A DNA stretch of 64,000 bases from Proteobacteria bacterium 005FR1 (GTDB lineage Bacteria; Pseudomonadota; Gammaproteobacteria; Pseudomonadales; Cellvibrionaceae), in the NCBI GenBank assembly GCA_026192395.1, contig WACF01000001.1, positions 2,726,309 through 2,790,308 of the forward strand. The letters are read 5' to 3'. A program made the position numbers and the translations under genes. Positions within the stretch are counted from its first letter, which is position 1; the number at the start of each line of letters is the position of its first letter. Under the pieces are notes generated by a model. That model was given only the letters and a program-made list of their open reading frames with translations. It was not told the origin of the DNA and searched no databases. Below are positions 30,231 through 39,314 of the stretch, piece by piece.

Positions 30231-30476
30231 GTGCCGAGACCTCCCTTCGAAAATTTCTTTGATCGCGCCAGCGAATTCTTCAGTCATACGACACCAGAGC
30301 TGGAGCGTCGGCTGAAGCAAATGGTGCAATCCGCTCTCGCCAGGATGGACCTGGTTACCCGCGAAGAATTCGACGCGCAAAGTCGCGTGCTACAGGCCAC
30401 CAGAGCGCGGCTGGAAGCTCTCGAAAAGCAGATCGATGAAATGGAAAGCCCGGAACAGAAACGTCAGCCGGATTGA
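30231..30476 (+). CDS. ubiK: Ubiquinone biosynthesis accessory factor UbiK
   Basis: 81 aa from GTG 30231. The BMFP family pattern is clear: FFDRASEFFSHTTPELERRL, then MVQSALARMDLVTREEFDAQ and a C-terminal coiled coil RLEALEKQIDEME that trimerises. UbiK helps organise the aerobic ubiquinone biosynthesis complex. It lies between the amt region and comM as in Pseudomonas. The N-terminus is a little unusual and the ribosome-binding site is weak. Confidence 0.85.
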   Translation: MPRPPFENFFDRASEFFSHTTPELERRLKQMVQSALARMDLVTREEFDAQSRVLQATRARLEALEKQIDEMESPEQKRQPD

Positions 30477-30529
30477 TCAAGCGCTCGGGCAGCAGCAAAA
30501 AATAACAAGGAAGAAAAGCAGGAACGCTT

Positions 30530-32047
30530 ATGTCTCTCGCGATCGTTTATACGCGTGCGCAATTCGGTGTGGATGCGCCGCTGGTGACAGTCGAGGTCCA
30601 CTTGTCGAATGGATTGCCAGGGCTGTCGATCGTCGGCCTGCCCGAAACGGCTGTCAAGGAAAGCAAGGATCGGGTGCGAAGCGCCCTCATCAACAGCCAC
30701 TTCGAATTTCCCGCCCGCCGAATCACCGTCAATCTCGCTCCCGCCGATCTGCCCAAGGAAGGCGGCCGCTACGATCTCGCCATTGCCTTGGGCATTCTCG
30801 CCGCCTCCGAGCAGATACCGCGTGAGTCCTTGCAAGGCAGCGAGTTTATGGGCGAGTTGGCTCTGTCAGGTGAACTCAGGGGAATCCGCGGCAGCCTGCC
30901 TGTGGCGATGGCCTGTGCCCAGAGCCGTCGCACTCTGGTGCTGCCCGAGCAGAATGCTGACGAAGCATCGCTGTGCCGCGGAACCCTAATCTACCGGGCT
31001 CAGAATCTGCTGCAGGTCTGCGCACATCTCCACGGCAGAAGTGAACTGCCCATCGTGGAATCGCCGGAGCCACTGAATCGCTACGATTACCTGGATTTGG
31101 CCGAGGTGAAGGGCCAGGCCCAGGCCAAGCGAGCGCTCGAAGTCGCCGCCGCCGGCGAACACAACATTCTTTTCTACGGCCCGCCCGGAACGGGTAAAAC
31201 CATGCTCGCCAGCCGACTTCCCGGCATTCTGCCTCCGCTGCAGGAGAGCGAAGCGCTCGAGGCGGCGGCGGTCGCATCAGTGGCCACTGGGGAGCTGCCA
31301 GATAACTGGCTGCAGCGGCCGTTTCGGGCACCCCACCACACCGCCTCGGCTGCCGCCCTGGTTGGCGGAGGCAGTAATCCCCGGCCGGGGGAGATTTCGC
31401 TGGCGCACCGCGGGGTGTTGTTTTTGGATGAGCTTCCCGAGTTTCAGCGCCAGGTGCTGGAAGTGCTCAGAGAACCGCTCGAGTCCGGGTCCATCTGTAT
31501 TTCGCGAGCCAATGCCCAGGTGGAGTTTCCCGCGCGCTTTCAACTGATTGCGGCGATGAATCCATGCCCCTGTGGTTACCAGGGGAGCGGGGATGGCCGC
31601 TGCCACTGCTCGCCTGATCAGGTGGCCCGTTATCGCCGGAAGATTTCAGGCCCGCTGCTGGATCGCTTCGACCTGCACGTGCCAGTCAATGCGGTGAATA
31701 CACGCGAGTTTCAGGGAAGAGGAGCGGAGGAAAGTTCAGCAACGATCCGTACGCGGGTGATTGCCAGTCGGGAACGCCAGTACCAGCGTCAGAACAAGCC
31801 CAATGCGCGACTGAGCGGCAGAGAGCTGGACCGAATCTGCGAGCTGGACGATGCGCAGAAAGATTTGCTGGAGCATGCGATGGAGAACCTCGGCCTGTCC
31901 GCACGCGCCTATCACCGCATCTTGCGAGTAGCGCGAACCCTGGCCGATATGGAGGGGAGCGAAAAGCTGACCACGCGCCACATCGCCGAAGCGCTTAGCT
32001 ATCGAAGTCTGGATCGGAAAAAGACTACCGGAACAGTTATGGTCTGA
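30530..32047 (+). CDS. comM: YifB/ComM family AAA+ ATPase
   Basis: 505 aa. A magnesium-chelatase-like AAA+ protein; ComM is a bidirectional helicase that extends heteroduplex during natural transformation. The N-terminal domain has VEVHLSNGLPGLSIVGLPETA. The ATPase has Walker A YGPPGTGKTMLASRLPG, PFRAPHHTASAAALVGGGSNPRPGE and Walker B GVLFLDELPEF. The C-terminus has a zinc-ribbon-like CPCGYQGSGDGRCHC and the Mg_chelatase_C domain. Full length. Confidence 0.95.
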   Translation: MSLAIVYTRAQFGVDAPLVTVEVHLSNGLPGLSIVGLPETAVKESKDRVRSALINSHFEFPARRITVNLAPADLPKEGGRYDLAIALGILAASEQIPRESLQGSEFMGELALSGELRGIRGSLPVAMACAQSRRTLVLPEQNADEASLCRGTLIYRAQNLLQVCAHLHGRSELPIVESPEPLNRYDYLDLAEVKGQAQAKRALEVAAAGEHNILFYGPPGTGKTMLASRLPGILPPLQESEALEAAAVASVATGELPDNWLQRPFRAPHHTASAAALVGGGSNPRPGEISLAHRGVLFLDELPEFQRQVLEVLREPLESGSICISRANAQVEFPARFQLIAAMNPCPCGYQGSGDGRCHCSPDQVARYRRKISGPLLDRFDLHVPVNAVNTREFQGRGAEESSATIRTRVIASRERQYQRQNKPNARLSGRELDRICELDDAQKDLLEHAMENLGLSARAYHRILRVARTLADMEGSEKLTTRHIAEALSYRSLDRKKTTGTVMV

Positions 32048-32067
32048 ATGTTCTGGAGATTACGGGC

Positions 32068-32100
32068 AAAAAAAAAAGCAGAGCGCTTGCTCTGCTTTTT
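32068..32100. terminator. Bidirectional rho-independent terminator
   Basis: Stem AGCAGAGC / GCTCTGCT with GCTT loop, flanked by A10 and T5 tracts, between the convergent comM and cold-shock genes. Confidence 0.92.
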
Positions 32101-32119
32101 CGTAGGCGATTCGCTACGC

Positions 32120-32329
32120 TTACAGCGCAGTGATGTTCTCTGCCTGCGGGCCTTTTTTGCCCTGGGTCACGGTGAACTGCACCTTTTGACCTTCGACCAG
32201 AGTTTTGAAGCCCGTGCCGGTAATTGCGCTGAAGTGGGCAAAAACGTCCGGGCCGGATTCCTGCTCGATAAAGCCGAAACCCTTGGATTCGTTGAACCAC
32301 TTAACGGTGCCTTTGGATACGTTTGACAT
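32120..32329 (-). CDS. Cold-shock domain protein
   Basis: 69 aa from ATG 32329 with AGGAAAAG upstream. It has both nucleic-acid-binding motifs: KGFGFI (RNP1) and VFAHFSAI (RNP2), within [18 protein letters not shown]. It binds single-stranded RNA/DNA as a chaperone. An RNA leader of about 140 nt is typical for thermoregulated csp genes, but whether this one is cold-induced is unknown. Confidence 0.95.
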   Translation of the reverse strand: MSNVSKGTVKWFNESKGFGFIEQESGPDVFAHFSAITGTGFKTLVEGQKVQFTVTQGKKGPQAENITAL

Positions 32330-32476
32330 AGTCTTTTCCTGTTTCAATCAGAAGTAAAATGGATCCGCTCGGAACGGCGGTTGGCTGGAAGTGTTGCGAT
32401 TACTTATGGAGAACCGGACAAGACAGGACGTCTAGGAGGGTGTGCATAAACAAGGCGTACATTCAAGCTGCGCGTC

Positions 32477-32504
32477 AGTCTACCCGTAACCGAGCCGTTG
32501 TCAA
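32477..32504 (-). promoter_or_regulatory. Putative csp promoter with long 5' UTR
   Basis: On the minus strand a perfect TTGACA (32504-32499) and TAGACT (32482-32477) are 16 bp apart. Start near 32470 gives about 140 nt of leader before the ATG at 32329, the length seen in cspA-type thermosensing leaders. Confidence 0.62.
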
Positions 32505-32528
32505 AGCATATTTTGAGTTTTTTAACGT

Positions 32529-33494
32529 TCAAGACGCGCGGCTGAAATCACCAGATTTCGTGAGGGAATAGCTGGCGAAATCTTCGGCGAGCTGAAGATT
32601 TCCAGAGTAGTGTTTCCGCGCCTCCAGCTCCAGCTCGACAATCCCTGGATTCCCGTCGCTGCCTGTTTGCTGATAGCGCGGGCTGAAGTGCGTGAGAATG
32701 AGGTTGGGCACACCGACCCGTTCGGCAAAGCGAGCCACACCGGCCGCGTGGCTATGCTGCCGGCTGGGCCCAAGTTTCTGGGCGACGGCTTCCGTAAAGG
32801 TCGATTCATGTATCAACAGATGAGCGCCGTCGCAGGCTTGTGCAAGCAAGCCCGGGTCGTCGTTGTCGCCGCCGATCACGGACCGGCGCGGCTTGCGCGG
32901 AGGCAAAAAGAAGTCTTGCTCCCGAATCGGACTCCCGTCGGAACGGTACGCTGGCTCACCGGCCAGCAATTTGCCCCAGGCTGGTCCCGGTGGAATGCCC
33001 GCGGTGATGAGCTTGTCCCTGTTTAGCTTGCGTTCGATATTTGTCTCGGTGAAGGAGTAGGCGTAACTCGGTACCCGATGGGATAGCGGCCATGCTTCCA
33101 CGGACACATTTCCTCCCGACCACTGCTTGAGAGTTTCCACCGGAAGGAACGACAGAGGAAATGGCAGGTAACTGTCGCTCAAGGCCAGCGACTTGCGGAC
33201 GAACTCTTCGAGTGGTGCCGGCCCGACCAGTGTCAGCGGTTCGGACCGGTTTCCCATGCCGGCACTGGCCAGCAGGCCGGGGAGACCGAAACAATGGTCG
33301 CCGTGCATATGGGTGATGAACACCGCCGCGAGACGATGCAGGGAAAAGGGAGTCCGCAAGAGCTGATGCTGGGTGCCCTCGCCACAGTCGATCAAGTACC
33401 AGGACTTTTCTTCCGGTCCGCGTAGCGCCAGCGCCGAAACGTTGCGTTTTCTGGTGGGAACCCCCGACGAGGTACCAAGAAACGTGAAATCCAC
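32529..33494 (-). CDS. rnz: Ribonuclease Z
   Basis: 321 aa. Metallo-beta-lactamase-fold endonuclease that matures tRNA 3' ends. DFTFLGTSSGVPTRKRNVSAL at the start, IDCGEGTQHQLLR, the zinc motif THMHGDHCFGLPGLL, PLSHRVPSYAY, HESTFTEA and HSHAAGVARFA are all in order, as expected for the short form (RNase Z-S). It may be cotranscribed with the upstream DUF523-DUF1722 gene (13 bp away). Confidence 0.93.
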   Translation of the reverse strand: MDFTFLGTSSGVPTRKRNVSALALRGPEEKSWYLIDCGEGTQHQLLRTPFSLHRLAAVFITHMHGDHCFGLPGLLASAGMGNRSEPLTLVGPAPLEEFVRKSLALSDSYLPFPLSFLPVETLKQWSGGNVSVEAWPLSHRVPSYAYSFTETNIERKLNRDKLITAGIPPGPAWGKLLAGEPAYRSDGSPIREQDFFLPPRKPRRSVIGGDNDDPGLLAQACDGAHLLIHESTFTEAVAQKLGPSRQHSHAAGVARFAERVGVPNLILTHFSPRYQQTGSDGNPGIVELELEARKHYSGNLQLAEDFASYSLTKSGDFSRAS

Positions 33495-33507
33495 GACAGT
33501 GCCGTTC

Positions 33508-34476
33508 TCAATACAAGTGGCTGCGCAAAGCGAGTTCGTCCGGATAGGGTCGCATGAAAACCTGCCGTTCGATGTAAGGATCGGGGGAGCGCTCGAAATG
33601 ATGCTTCAGCAGGGTCATCGGGGCAATCAGGGGAACGATGCCTTTGCGATACTGATCGATTAACTGCTGCAGTGATCGCTTCTCTTCAGCACTCAACTTG
33701 TTTTTCAAATAGCCCTGGATATGTTGAAGGACATTCGCCTGTTGTCCGGGTGTCACCACCTTCTTGAAAGCCGTCATCATCAGGTGGATCACTTCGTCAG
33801 CAAGCTCATCGAGCTCCTTTTGTTTCCCGTTCGCAAGCAATGGACCCAATTGCTGGTAAATGGGCACGCTGTGCGCCATCACCAGATACTTGTAGTCTGC
33901 ATAGAAGTTCACGAGACGGCTGAAGGTCAGATCTTCAGCCAGCAGAGATTTCCATCGGCTGTACAAGTAAACACGACTCACGAAGCTCTCGCGCAAAGCA
34001 TGGTCGTGAAGTCGGCCATCCTCTTCGACCGGCAGCAAGGGATCGTTTTCCAGGAGCCGGCGCGCATAGATGCCGGATTGATCGCTGGCAACCTTGTTGC
34101 CGCGCTCATTGTAGTAGGCGACACGTTCCATTCCGCAGCTTGGTGAGCCCTTCACCAAGATGTAACCGCAGAGCTGCGGCATTTCCTTCTGTTGACGGTC
34201 GGCGTAGCCTTGCAGGGCGTCCGTTACGTCGTTTTGCTGCGTTTTGCTGTCACGAGCCCGCATCTCTCCGCCGACCTCGACAAGGCGAATGGTTTCCCTG
34301 GGAACACCGAGGCCGATCCCCACCTCAGGACAGATGGGTATGAGCTCGAGATGATCTTTGAGATGTTCGATATGAGGATTGCGGCGCTTGTGTTCGCCAT
34401 TGAATCGCACGGGTTCACCTACCAGGCAGCTGCCCACGGCGACTACCGGTTTTTTTTCGGATTGCATTGCCAGCAA
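33508..34476 (-). CDS. DUF523-DUF1722 protein (YbgA-like)
   Basis: 322 aa. The N-terminal DUF523 domain has VAVGSCLVGEPVRFNGEHKR, ICPEVGIGLGVPRETIRLVE and LVKGSPSCGMERV, with the conserved Cys. The C-terminal DUF1722 helical domain runs from FSRLVNFYADYKYLVMAHS to YIERQVFMRPYPDELALRSHLY. In other gammaproteobacteria such proteins stand near photolyase or redox genes, but their role is unproven. A second, DUF523-only protein is encoded at 26083-26775. Confidence 0.9.
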   Translation of the reverse strand: MLAMQSEKKPVVAVGSCLVGEPVRFNGEHKRRNPHIEHLKDHLELIPICPEVGIGLGVPRETIRLVEVGGEMRARDSKTQQNDVTDALQGYADRQQKEMPQLCGYILVKGSPSCGMERVAYYNERGNKVASDQSGIYARRLLENDPLLPVEEDGRLHDHALRESFVSRVYLYSRWKSLLAEDLTFSRLVNFYADYKYLVMAHSVPIYQQLGPLLANGKQKELDELADEVIHLMMTAFKKVVTPGQQANVLQHIQGYLKNKLSAEEKRSLQQLIDQYRKGIVPLIAPMTLLKHHFERSPDPYIERQVFMRPYPDELALRSHLY

Positions 34477-34752
34477 TAACTCCAGCTAATCGGCAAAGAA
34501 GACTTGTACCCTATTTGATCAAGATATAGGGAATAATTCCGGAACGGAATCTAAAGGAGATGCGCGCCCCCCCGCAAGCGCAGGGGCTGGTCAGTGAGGA
34601 GAATGTAGCGACGCTGGTGGATGGCCGCCGTGCGCTGGCTGACGTTGGCTCCGAACTCCCGGGTGTGACCTGAAACCAGGCGACAGCGCCAACATGTCAC
34701 GCAAAGAGTAGAGTCTGAGGGAGCCGCTAATTCAGGACAAGAAGCGGCATGG

Positions 34753-35682
34753 CTAGTATTCGCGTCGAGAGATCCTTCCCCACCTGGCGACTCTCAAGGC
34801 CATGCGCCATAAATGCGCTTTCAAACGTGGGCCAAGGCTGCCGTTCAGCGCCAGTGCTTTGTCAAAGCAGACCTGTGCGTCCGCCATCCGGCCAGCAAGA
34901 TAGTAGGCTTTTCCCAGTGAATTGTATTTGCGCTGCATGATCGTCTTGAAACGCTGACCGAGTTGTTCGGGCAGTTCCGGGTTGTTCGCCAGCATGTCTT
35001 GAAGGATCTTCACCTTGGACTCGCGGTTGGCGAGCTTGTCGCGGGTAGTATTGTTGCAGTGAATACGGTAGCGATGCAGCGGTTCGTCCACGTAATAGTA
35101 GTCGTAGTCGCGTGTTATCCGCATCCACAATTCGTAGTCTTCACCGATCACATAGTCAGGATTGAACAAGCCACTTTTGTCGAGGCATTCTCGACGGGTC
35201 ATGGCGTTGATAGAAAGGAGGCATTTGCCGGCGATGTAATCGTAGAGACTGACATGTCCCTGTCGGGTCTTCTTGCGATTCTTTCTTCGCGGTGAACTTC
35301 GGTCGTTCTCGTCAATCAGTTCGGCACCTGTGACGACCAGTCCTGCGCGGGGATGCTGTCGGAAGACGGCCAACTGCCGTTCGACTTTTTCAGGCAACCA
35401 GATGTCGTCGGCATCAAGGAAAGTAACGAAGTCGCCCGTGGAATTTTCTATCCCGATATTCCTGGCCCTGGCCACACCGCCGTTGCCAGAGAGCAGAATC
35501 GGTTTTATCCGCTTATCCTGTGCGGCGTAGTGCTCGATCACTTTCTTCGAGTCGTCTATGGAACCATCATCTACGATGATATATTCGATTCGATCATGAC
35601 TCTGATTGAGAACACTCTCGATTGCCCGGGCAAGGAAGCGGCGGCCGTTGTAGTTCGCTGTTATGACTGTGACGTTTTCCAA
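34753..35682 (-). CDS. Family 2 glycosyltransferase
   Basis: 309 aa. GT-A fold: VTVITANYNGRRFLARAIES, YIIVDDGSIDDSKKVI, GVARARNIGIENSTGDFVTF and the metal-binding FLDADDIW (DxD), then GLFNPDYVIGEDYELWMRI with the catalytic-base ED. A helical C-terminal tail includes a TPR-like stretch (LGKAYYLAGRMADAQVCFDKAL). Likely adds a sugar to a surface polysaccharide. It shares strand and spacing (117 bp) with the upstream methyltransferase, and base use is more AT-rich than around. Confidence 0.88.
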   Translation of the reverse strand: MENVTVITANYNGRRFLARAIESVLNQSHDRIEYIIVDDGSIDDSKKVIEHYAAQDKRIKPILLSGNGGVARARNIGIENSTGDFVTFLDADDIWLPEKVERQLAVFRQHPRAGLVVTGAELIDENDRSSPRRKNRKKTRQGHVSLYDYIAGKCLLSINAMTRRECLDKSGLFNPDYVIGEDYELWMRITRDYDYYYVDEPLHRYRIHCNNTTRDKLANRESKVKILQDMLANNPELPEQLGQRFKTIMQRKYNSLGKAYYLAGRMADAQVCFDKALALNGSLGPRLKAHLWRMALRVARWGRISRREY

Positions 35683-35799
35683 CTCTCACCCATTATCGAT
35701 TGCGCTGCGTATCGAAGGCATCCCGCCTGCACAGCCATCCCTGTTAAGTCGCTTTCTCGCCTGGGGATGTTTTGGAATGATCCAGACGAGTGCCTCCAC

Positions 35800-36450
35800 T
35801 CAGTCTGCTTTTTCGATGACGGCCACAAGGGTCCCTGAGAAATAAGGGCGCAGCCACGTAAAGAATTTGGGCATCTGGTATCTGAATATTTTGTAGAAAT
35901 AACGCGGGCGATACCACTTTTCCTTGTTAGTAAAATAAAGTGCTTTGACCCGCAAGCGAAATCGACCAACCAACTGATTCAGGGTCACAGGGTCGTACCA
36001 ACATGTATGATCCGGGTGGACCTTGATCCTATTTTTCTTCAGGATACTGATGGTATTGCTGATGCTACATGCATTCGGGGTAGTGAGAATCAGTACTCCG
36101 TCGTCGGCCATGTGCTCACGCATTGTCTCAAGAAACAGGCCAGCGTTGTTCAAATGCTCTATAAGTTCTCCTGCGACGATACAGTCGAATTTTTCGCCCA
36201 GACGCATGCTCTCGGCACTGTCGCAAATGACGGTGTAGCCATTCCGGCACATTTCCTCGACGCCGGCGCCATCAATGTCGACACCCACCACCGAATTCGC
36301 TTTGGACAGGATAAACTTGTGAAGTCCGGTGCTCTCATACTTCCGAATGCCGCCCGGTCGACAATCAACGCAACCGATATCGAGAACTTTCTTCTGATCG
36401 ATATAGGGCCCAATCACGTCGAGCCGGTTTCTTATTCTGGGATAGGTCAT
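35800..36450 (-). CDS. Class I SAM-dependent methyltransferase
   Basis: 216 aa. Rossmann-type motif I VLDIGCVDCRPGG, motif II NSVVGVDIDGAGVEEM, FDCIVAGELIEHLNNAGLFL (motif IV) and LILTTPNACSISN. This matches the methyltransferase_23/11 type found in surface-glycan clusters. The C-terminus is basic and aromatic (KEKWYRPRYFYKIFRYQMPK). Substrate unknown; with the adjacent glycosyltransferase it probably modifies an envelope glycan. Confidence 0.85.
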   Translation of the reverse strand: MTYPRIRNRLDVIGPYIDQKKVLDIGCVDCRPGGIRKYESTGLHKFILSKANSVVGVDIDGAGVEEMCRNGYTVICDSAESMRLGEKFDCIVAGELIEHLNNAGLFLETMREHMADDGVLILTTPNACSISNTISILKKNRIKVHPDHTCWYDPVTLNQLVGRFRLRVKALYFTNKEKWYRPRYFYKIFRYQMPKFFTWLRPYFSGTLVAVIEKAD

Positions 36451-36679
36451 GAAGAATCCAGGGTAGCGGGGATCAGCAGCGATTATACGTTTGCGCTGAC
36501 TTCGGCCTCAACCGGAATCGGTGTGACGAGGTCAGCGCGCTGCTGCGTCGCTCATGGGTGCGCGGCGGCCGGGGCGAGAACATTGCCACAATGATTGGCA
36601 TGGTCCCGATTCAACGGCCATAATGCCTGCCGAACGTTGCTACAATGCAACGACACTCATACGACCTCCAGTAGTTTCC

Positions 36680-38689
36680 GTGAACCAACTCAACGCCCCC
36701 CAAGCCCGCGCAGTCCGCTTTGTGGACGGCCCCTGTCTCGTTCTCGCCGGTGCCGGAAGCGGGAAGACCAGTGTAATTACCCGCAAAATTGCCTATTTGA
36801 TCGAAGATTGCGGGATTCCGGCCAGGAATATCGCGGCGGTCACGTTTACCAACAAAGCCGCTCGAGAGATGAAGGAACGCGCCTCGAAACTGGTCAAGGG
36901 CAAGGCGTCCCGGGGGCTCATCGTCTCCACCTTCCATAATCTGGGCTTGCGAATCATTCGAGCGGAGTATAAGAAGCTGGGGTTGAAAGCCGGCTTCTCG
37001 ATTTTCGACAGCGAAGATGCGCGCGCAGTGTTGAAAGAAATCATGCTGAGAAACAATGATCTGGATACCGATCTGCTGGATCGGGTACAGAATCAGATTT
37101 CAACATGGAAGAACGATCTGGTCACACCGGAACAGGCGCTACAGATGGTCCAAAGCCCGGGCGAGGAGGCTTTTGCGCGTATTTATCTGGGCTACGACCA
37201 GGCGCTCAACGCCTACAACGCGCTGGATTTCGATGACCTGATCGGACGGCCAGTACAGCTTTTCTCCGATCAGCCAGACGTCATGGCTCGCTGGCAGCAA
37301 CGCGTACGCTACCTGTTGGTGGACGAATACCAGGACACCAATAACAGTCAGTATCGCTTGGTCAAGCAGCTCGTTGGCGATCGCCATAGCCTGACCGTTG
37401 TAGGTGACGATGACCAGTCGATTTATGCCTGGCGGGGCGCAAACCCGGAAAACCTCAATCAGCTGCAGCAGGATTTTCCGACGCTGACCGTGATCAAGCT
37501 TGAGCAGAATTACCGGTCTACCAGCCGGCTGCTCAGAGCCGCGAACCACCTGATTCAGTTCAATCCGCACGTGTTCGACAAGACGCTCTGGAGTGATTTG
37601 GGGCTCGGTGAACCAATACGGGTTTTGCGTTGTGCGAACGACGAAGTGGAGGCGGAAAGAGTCGCCACCGAGATCCTCCACCAACGCTTGGGCCGAGGTA
37701 TCAAATTCCGTGACTTTGCGGTGCTCTATCGAGGCAACCATCAGTCCAAACTGCTCGAATTGAAACTTCAGCAGCATCAGATTCCTTATAACATCAGTGG
37801 CGGAACCTCGTTTTTCGCGCGCAGTGAAATCAAAGACATCATGGCCTACCTGCGGCTGGTGGTGAACCCGGATGACGACAATGCCTTCCTGCGCATCGTC
37901 AACACGCCCCGTCGACAGATAGGCACCTCCACACTACAGACACTCGGTCAATACGCGAGTCAGCGGGAAATCAGCCTGTATGCGGCTGCTCACGAATTTG
38001 GGCTTCAGCAGCAGCTGCCGGCCCAGGCCATGCAGCGCCTGCAGAAATTTGTAGATACGCTGGAAAACACCCGGCGCGCCTGCGAGGAGCACGACCCGGT
38101 CAGAATCCTCCGAGAACTTGTCGATGAGATCGATTACGAAGGCTGGCTGCACCAGAACGCGAGCAGCGGAAAGGTCGCGGAACGGCGGATGGAGAACGTT
38201 CATTTTCTGCTCGGCTCCATTCAGAAGATGCTGGACAAGGATGAAGACGACAGCATGGATTTGCAGGCGGCTATCTCCAAGCTCATTCTCCAGGATCTGC
38301 TCGATCGTCAAGAAGAGGAGGATCTTAGCGACCGGGTGCAGCTGATGACGCTGCATGCGGCAAAAGGGCTGGAATTCCCCCACGTGTTTGTCCTGGGACT
38401 GGAAGAAAACATCCTGCCCCACGCCAACGCGGTGGCCGAAGGAAATGTGGAAGAGGAACGGCGGCTGGCCTATGTGGGCATCACCCGCGCGCAAAAGACC
38501 CTGACGCTGACTCTGGCTGCCAAGCGCAAACAGTTCGGCGAGGTGCTGGAGACTACCCCCAGCCGCTTTCTGGACGAACTGCCGCAGGAAGATCTGATTC
38601 GCGAAGGCTTTGGCGAAGAGAGTTCACCGGAGCGCAACAAGGATCGCGCCAGCGCGACCCTCGCAAACCTGCGGGATCTGCTGGCCTGA
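36680..38689 (+). CDS. rep: ATP-dependent DNA helicase Rep
   Basis: 669 aa from GTG 36680 (VNQLNAPQARAVRF), which matches the E. coli Rep N-terminus; the open frame extends 42 codons further with no conservation. UvrD/Rep superfamily 1A motifs: GPCLVLAGAGSGKTSVI (I), VTFTNKAAREMKER (Ia), LLVDEYQDTN (II), VVGDDDQSIYAWRGA (III), LEQNYRST (IV), MTLHAAKGLEFPHVFV (V) and ERRLAYVGITRAQ (VI). It moves 3' to 5' and clears proteins ahead of replication forks. A strong terminator follows. Confidence 0.96.
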   Translation: MNQLNAPQARAVRFVDGPCLVLAGAGSGKTSVITRKIAYLIEDCGIPARNIAAVTFTNKAAREMKERASKLVKGKASRGLIVSTFHNLGLRIIRAEYKKLGLKAGFSIFDSEDARAVLKEIMLRNNDLDTDLLDRVQNQISTWKNDLVTPEQALQMVQSPGEEAFARIYLGYDQALNAYNALDFDDLIGRPVQLFSDQPDVMARWQQRVRYLLVDEYQDTNNSQYRLVKQLVGDRHSLTVVGDDDQSIYAWRGANPENLNQLQQDFPTLTVIKLEQNYRSTSRLLRAANHLIQFNPHVFDKTLWSDLGLGEPIRVLRCANDEVEAERVATEILHQRLGRGIKFRDFAVLYRGNHQSKLLELKLQQHQIPYNISGGTSFFARSEIKDIMAYLRLVVNPDDDNAFLRIVNTPRRQIGTSTLQTLGQYASQREISLYAAAHEFGLQQQLPAQAMQRLQKFVDTLENTRRACEEHDPVRILRELVDEIDYEGWLHQNASSGKVAERRMENVHFLLGSIQKMLDKDEDDSMDLQAAISKLILQDLLDRQEEEDLSDRVQLMTLHAAKGLEFPHVFVLGLEENILPHANAVAEGNVEEERRLAYVGITRAQKTLTLTLAAKRKQFGEVLETTPSRFLDELPQEDLIREGFGEESSPERNKDRASATLANLRDLLA

Positions 38690-38715
38690 CCACGGGATCT
38701 GCTTGCGCGAAAACG

Positions 38716-38749
38716 AAAACGGCCCGAAGGTTTCCCTTCGGGCCGTTTT
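38716..38749. terminator. Bidirectional rho-independent terminator
   Basis: Stem AAAACGGCCCGAAGG / CCTTCGGGCCGTTTT (15 bp, perfect) with a TTTC loop between the convergent rep and cytochrome c5 genes. Confidence 0.94.
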
Positions 38750-38771
38750 CAGTGACTACACGGTGGGGGAA

Positions 38772-39188
38772 TCAGGTGCTTTCGCTTACCATCCACTCCA
38801 CTGTGCTGCGGATTTCCTCTTCAGAGCAGTCCATGCAAATGCCTCGGGGCGGCATAGCATTGAAGCCTTCCCACGCATTTTTGAACAGCGTGTCCATACC
38901 TTTCTCAATACGAGGAGCCCACGCTGCTTTATCGCCAACCTTCGGAGCACCGCCTACGCCAGTGTTGTGACAGGAGAAACACTTGGTCTGGTAGATCTCC
39001 GCCGGATCGCGCGGCTCACCCGCCGCAACGGTAATCGCTGCGCCACCGGTACATTCGTCGCCTGCCATGCAGATTTCGCCAACCGGCGCCAAACGATCGG
39101 CGATGGCTTCAGTGCGCTTGCTTGCCATTGCGACTGCTGCTGTAGCCATCAAAGCCACGGCGGCAATACCCGCTACTACTCGTTTCAT
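38772..39188 (-). CDS. Cytochrome c5
   Basis: 138 aa from ATG 39188 with an N-terminal signal/anchor (VVAGIAAVALMATAAVAMASK). One c-type heme site, CFSCHNTGVGGAPKVGD, and the typical ending FNAMPPRGICMDCSEEEIRSTVEWMV, where Met is the axial ligand and Cys-x-x-Cys a structural pair of the c5 family. Periplasmic electron carrier, probably to the terminal oxidases. Confidence 0.93.
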   Translation of the reverse strand: MKRVVAGIAAVALMATAAVAMASKRTEAIADRLAPVGEICMAGDECTGGAAITVAAGEPRDPAEIYQTKCFSCHNTGVGGAPKVGDKAAWAPRIEKGMDTLFKNAWEGFNAMPPRGICMDCSEEEIRSTVEWMVSEST

Positions 39189-39314
39189 CTCCACTGTCAA
39201 ACCCTCATCATTGCGAATCGACGGCCCTGGGGCCAAAAGGGCGCTCATTATAAGCGCAAACTGTATAAGGTGAAATCGCTTCTTTCCTTCACCAGGAATG
39301 CGGGGCGCAGAGTG

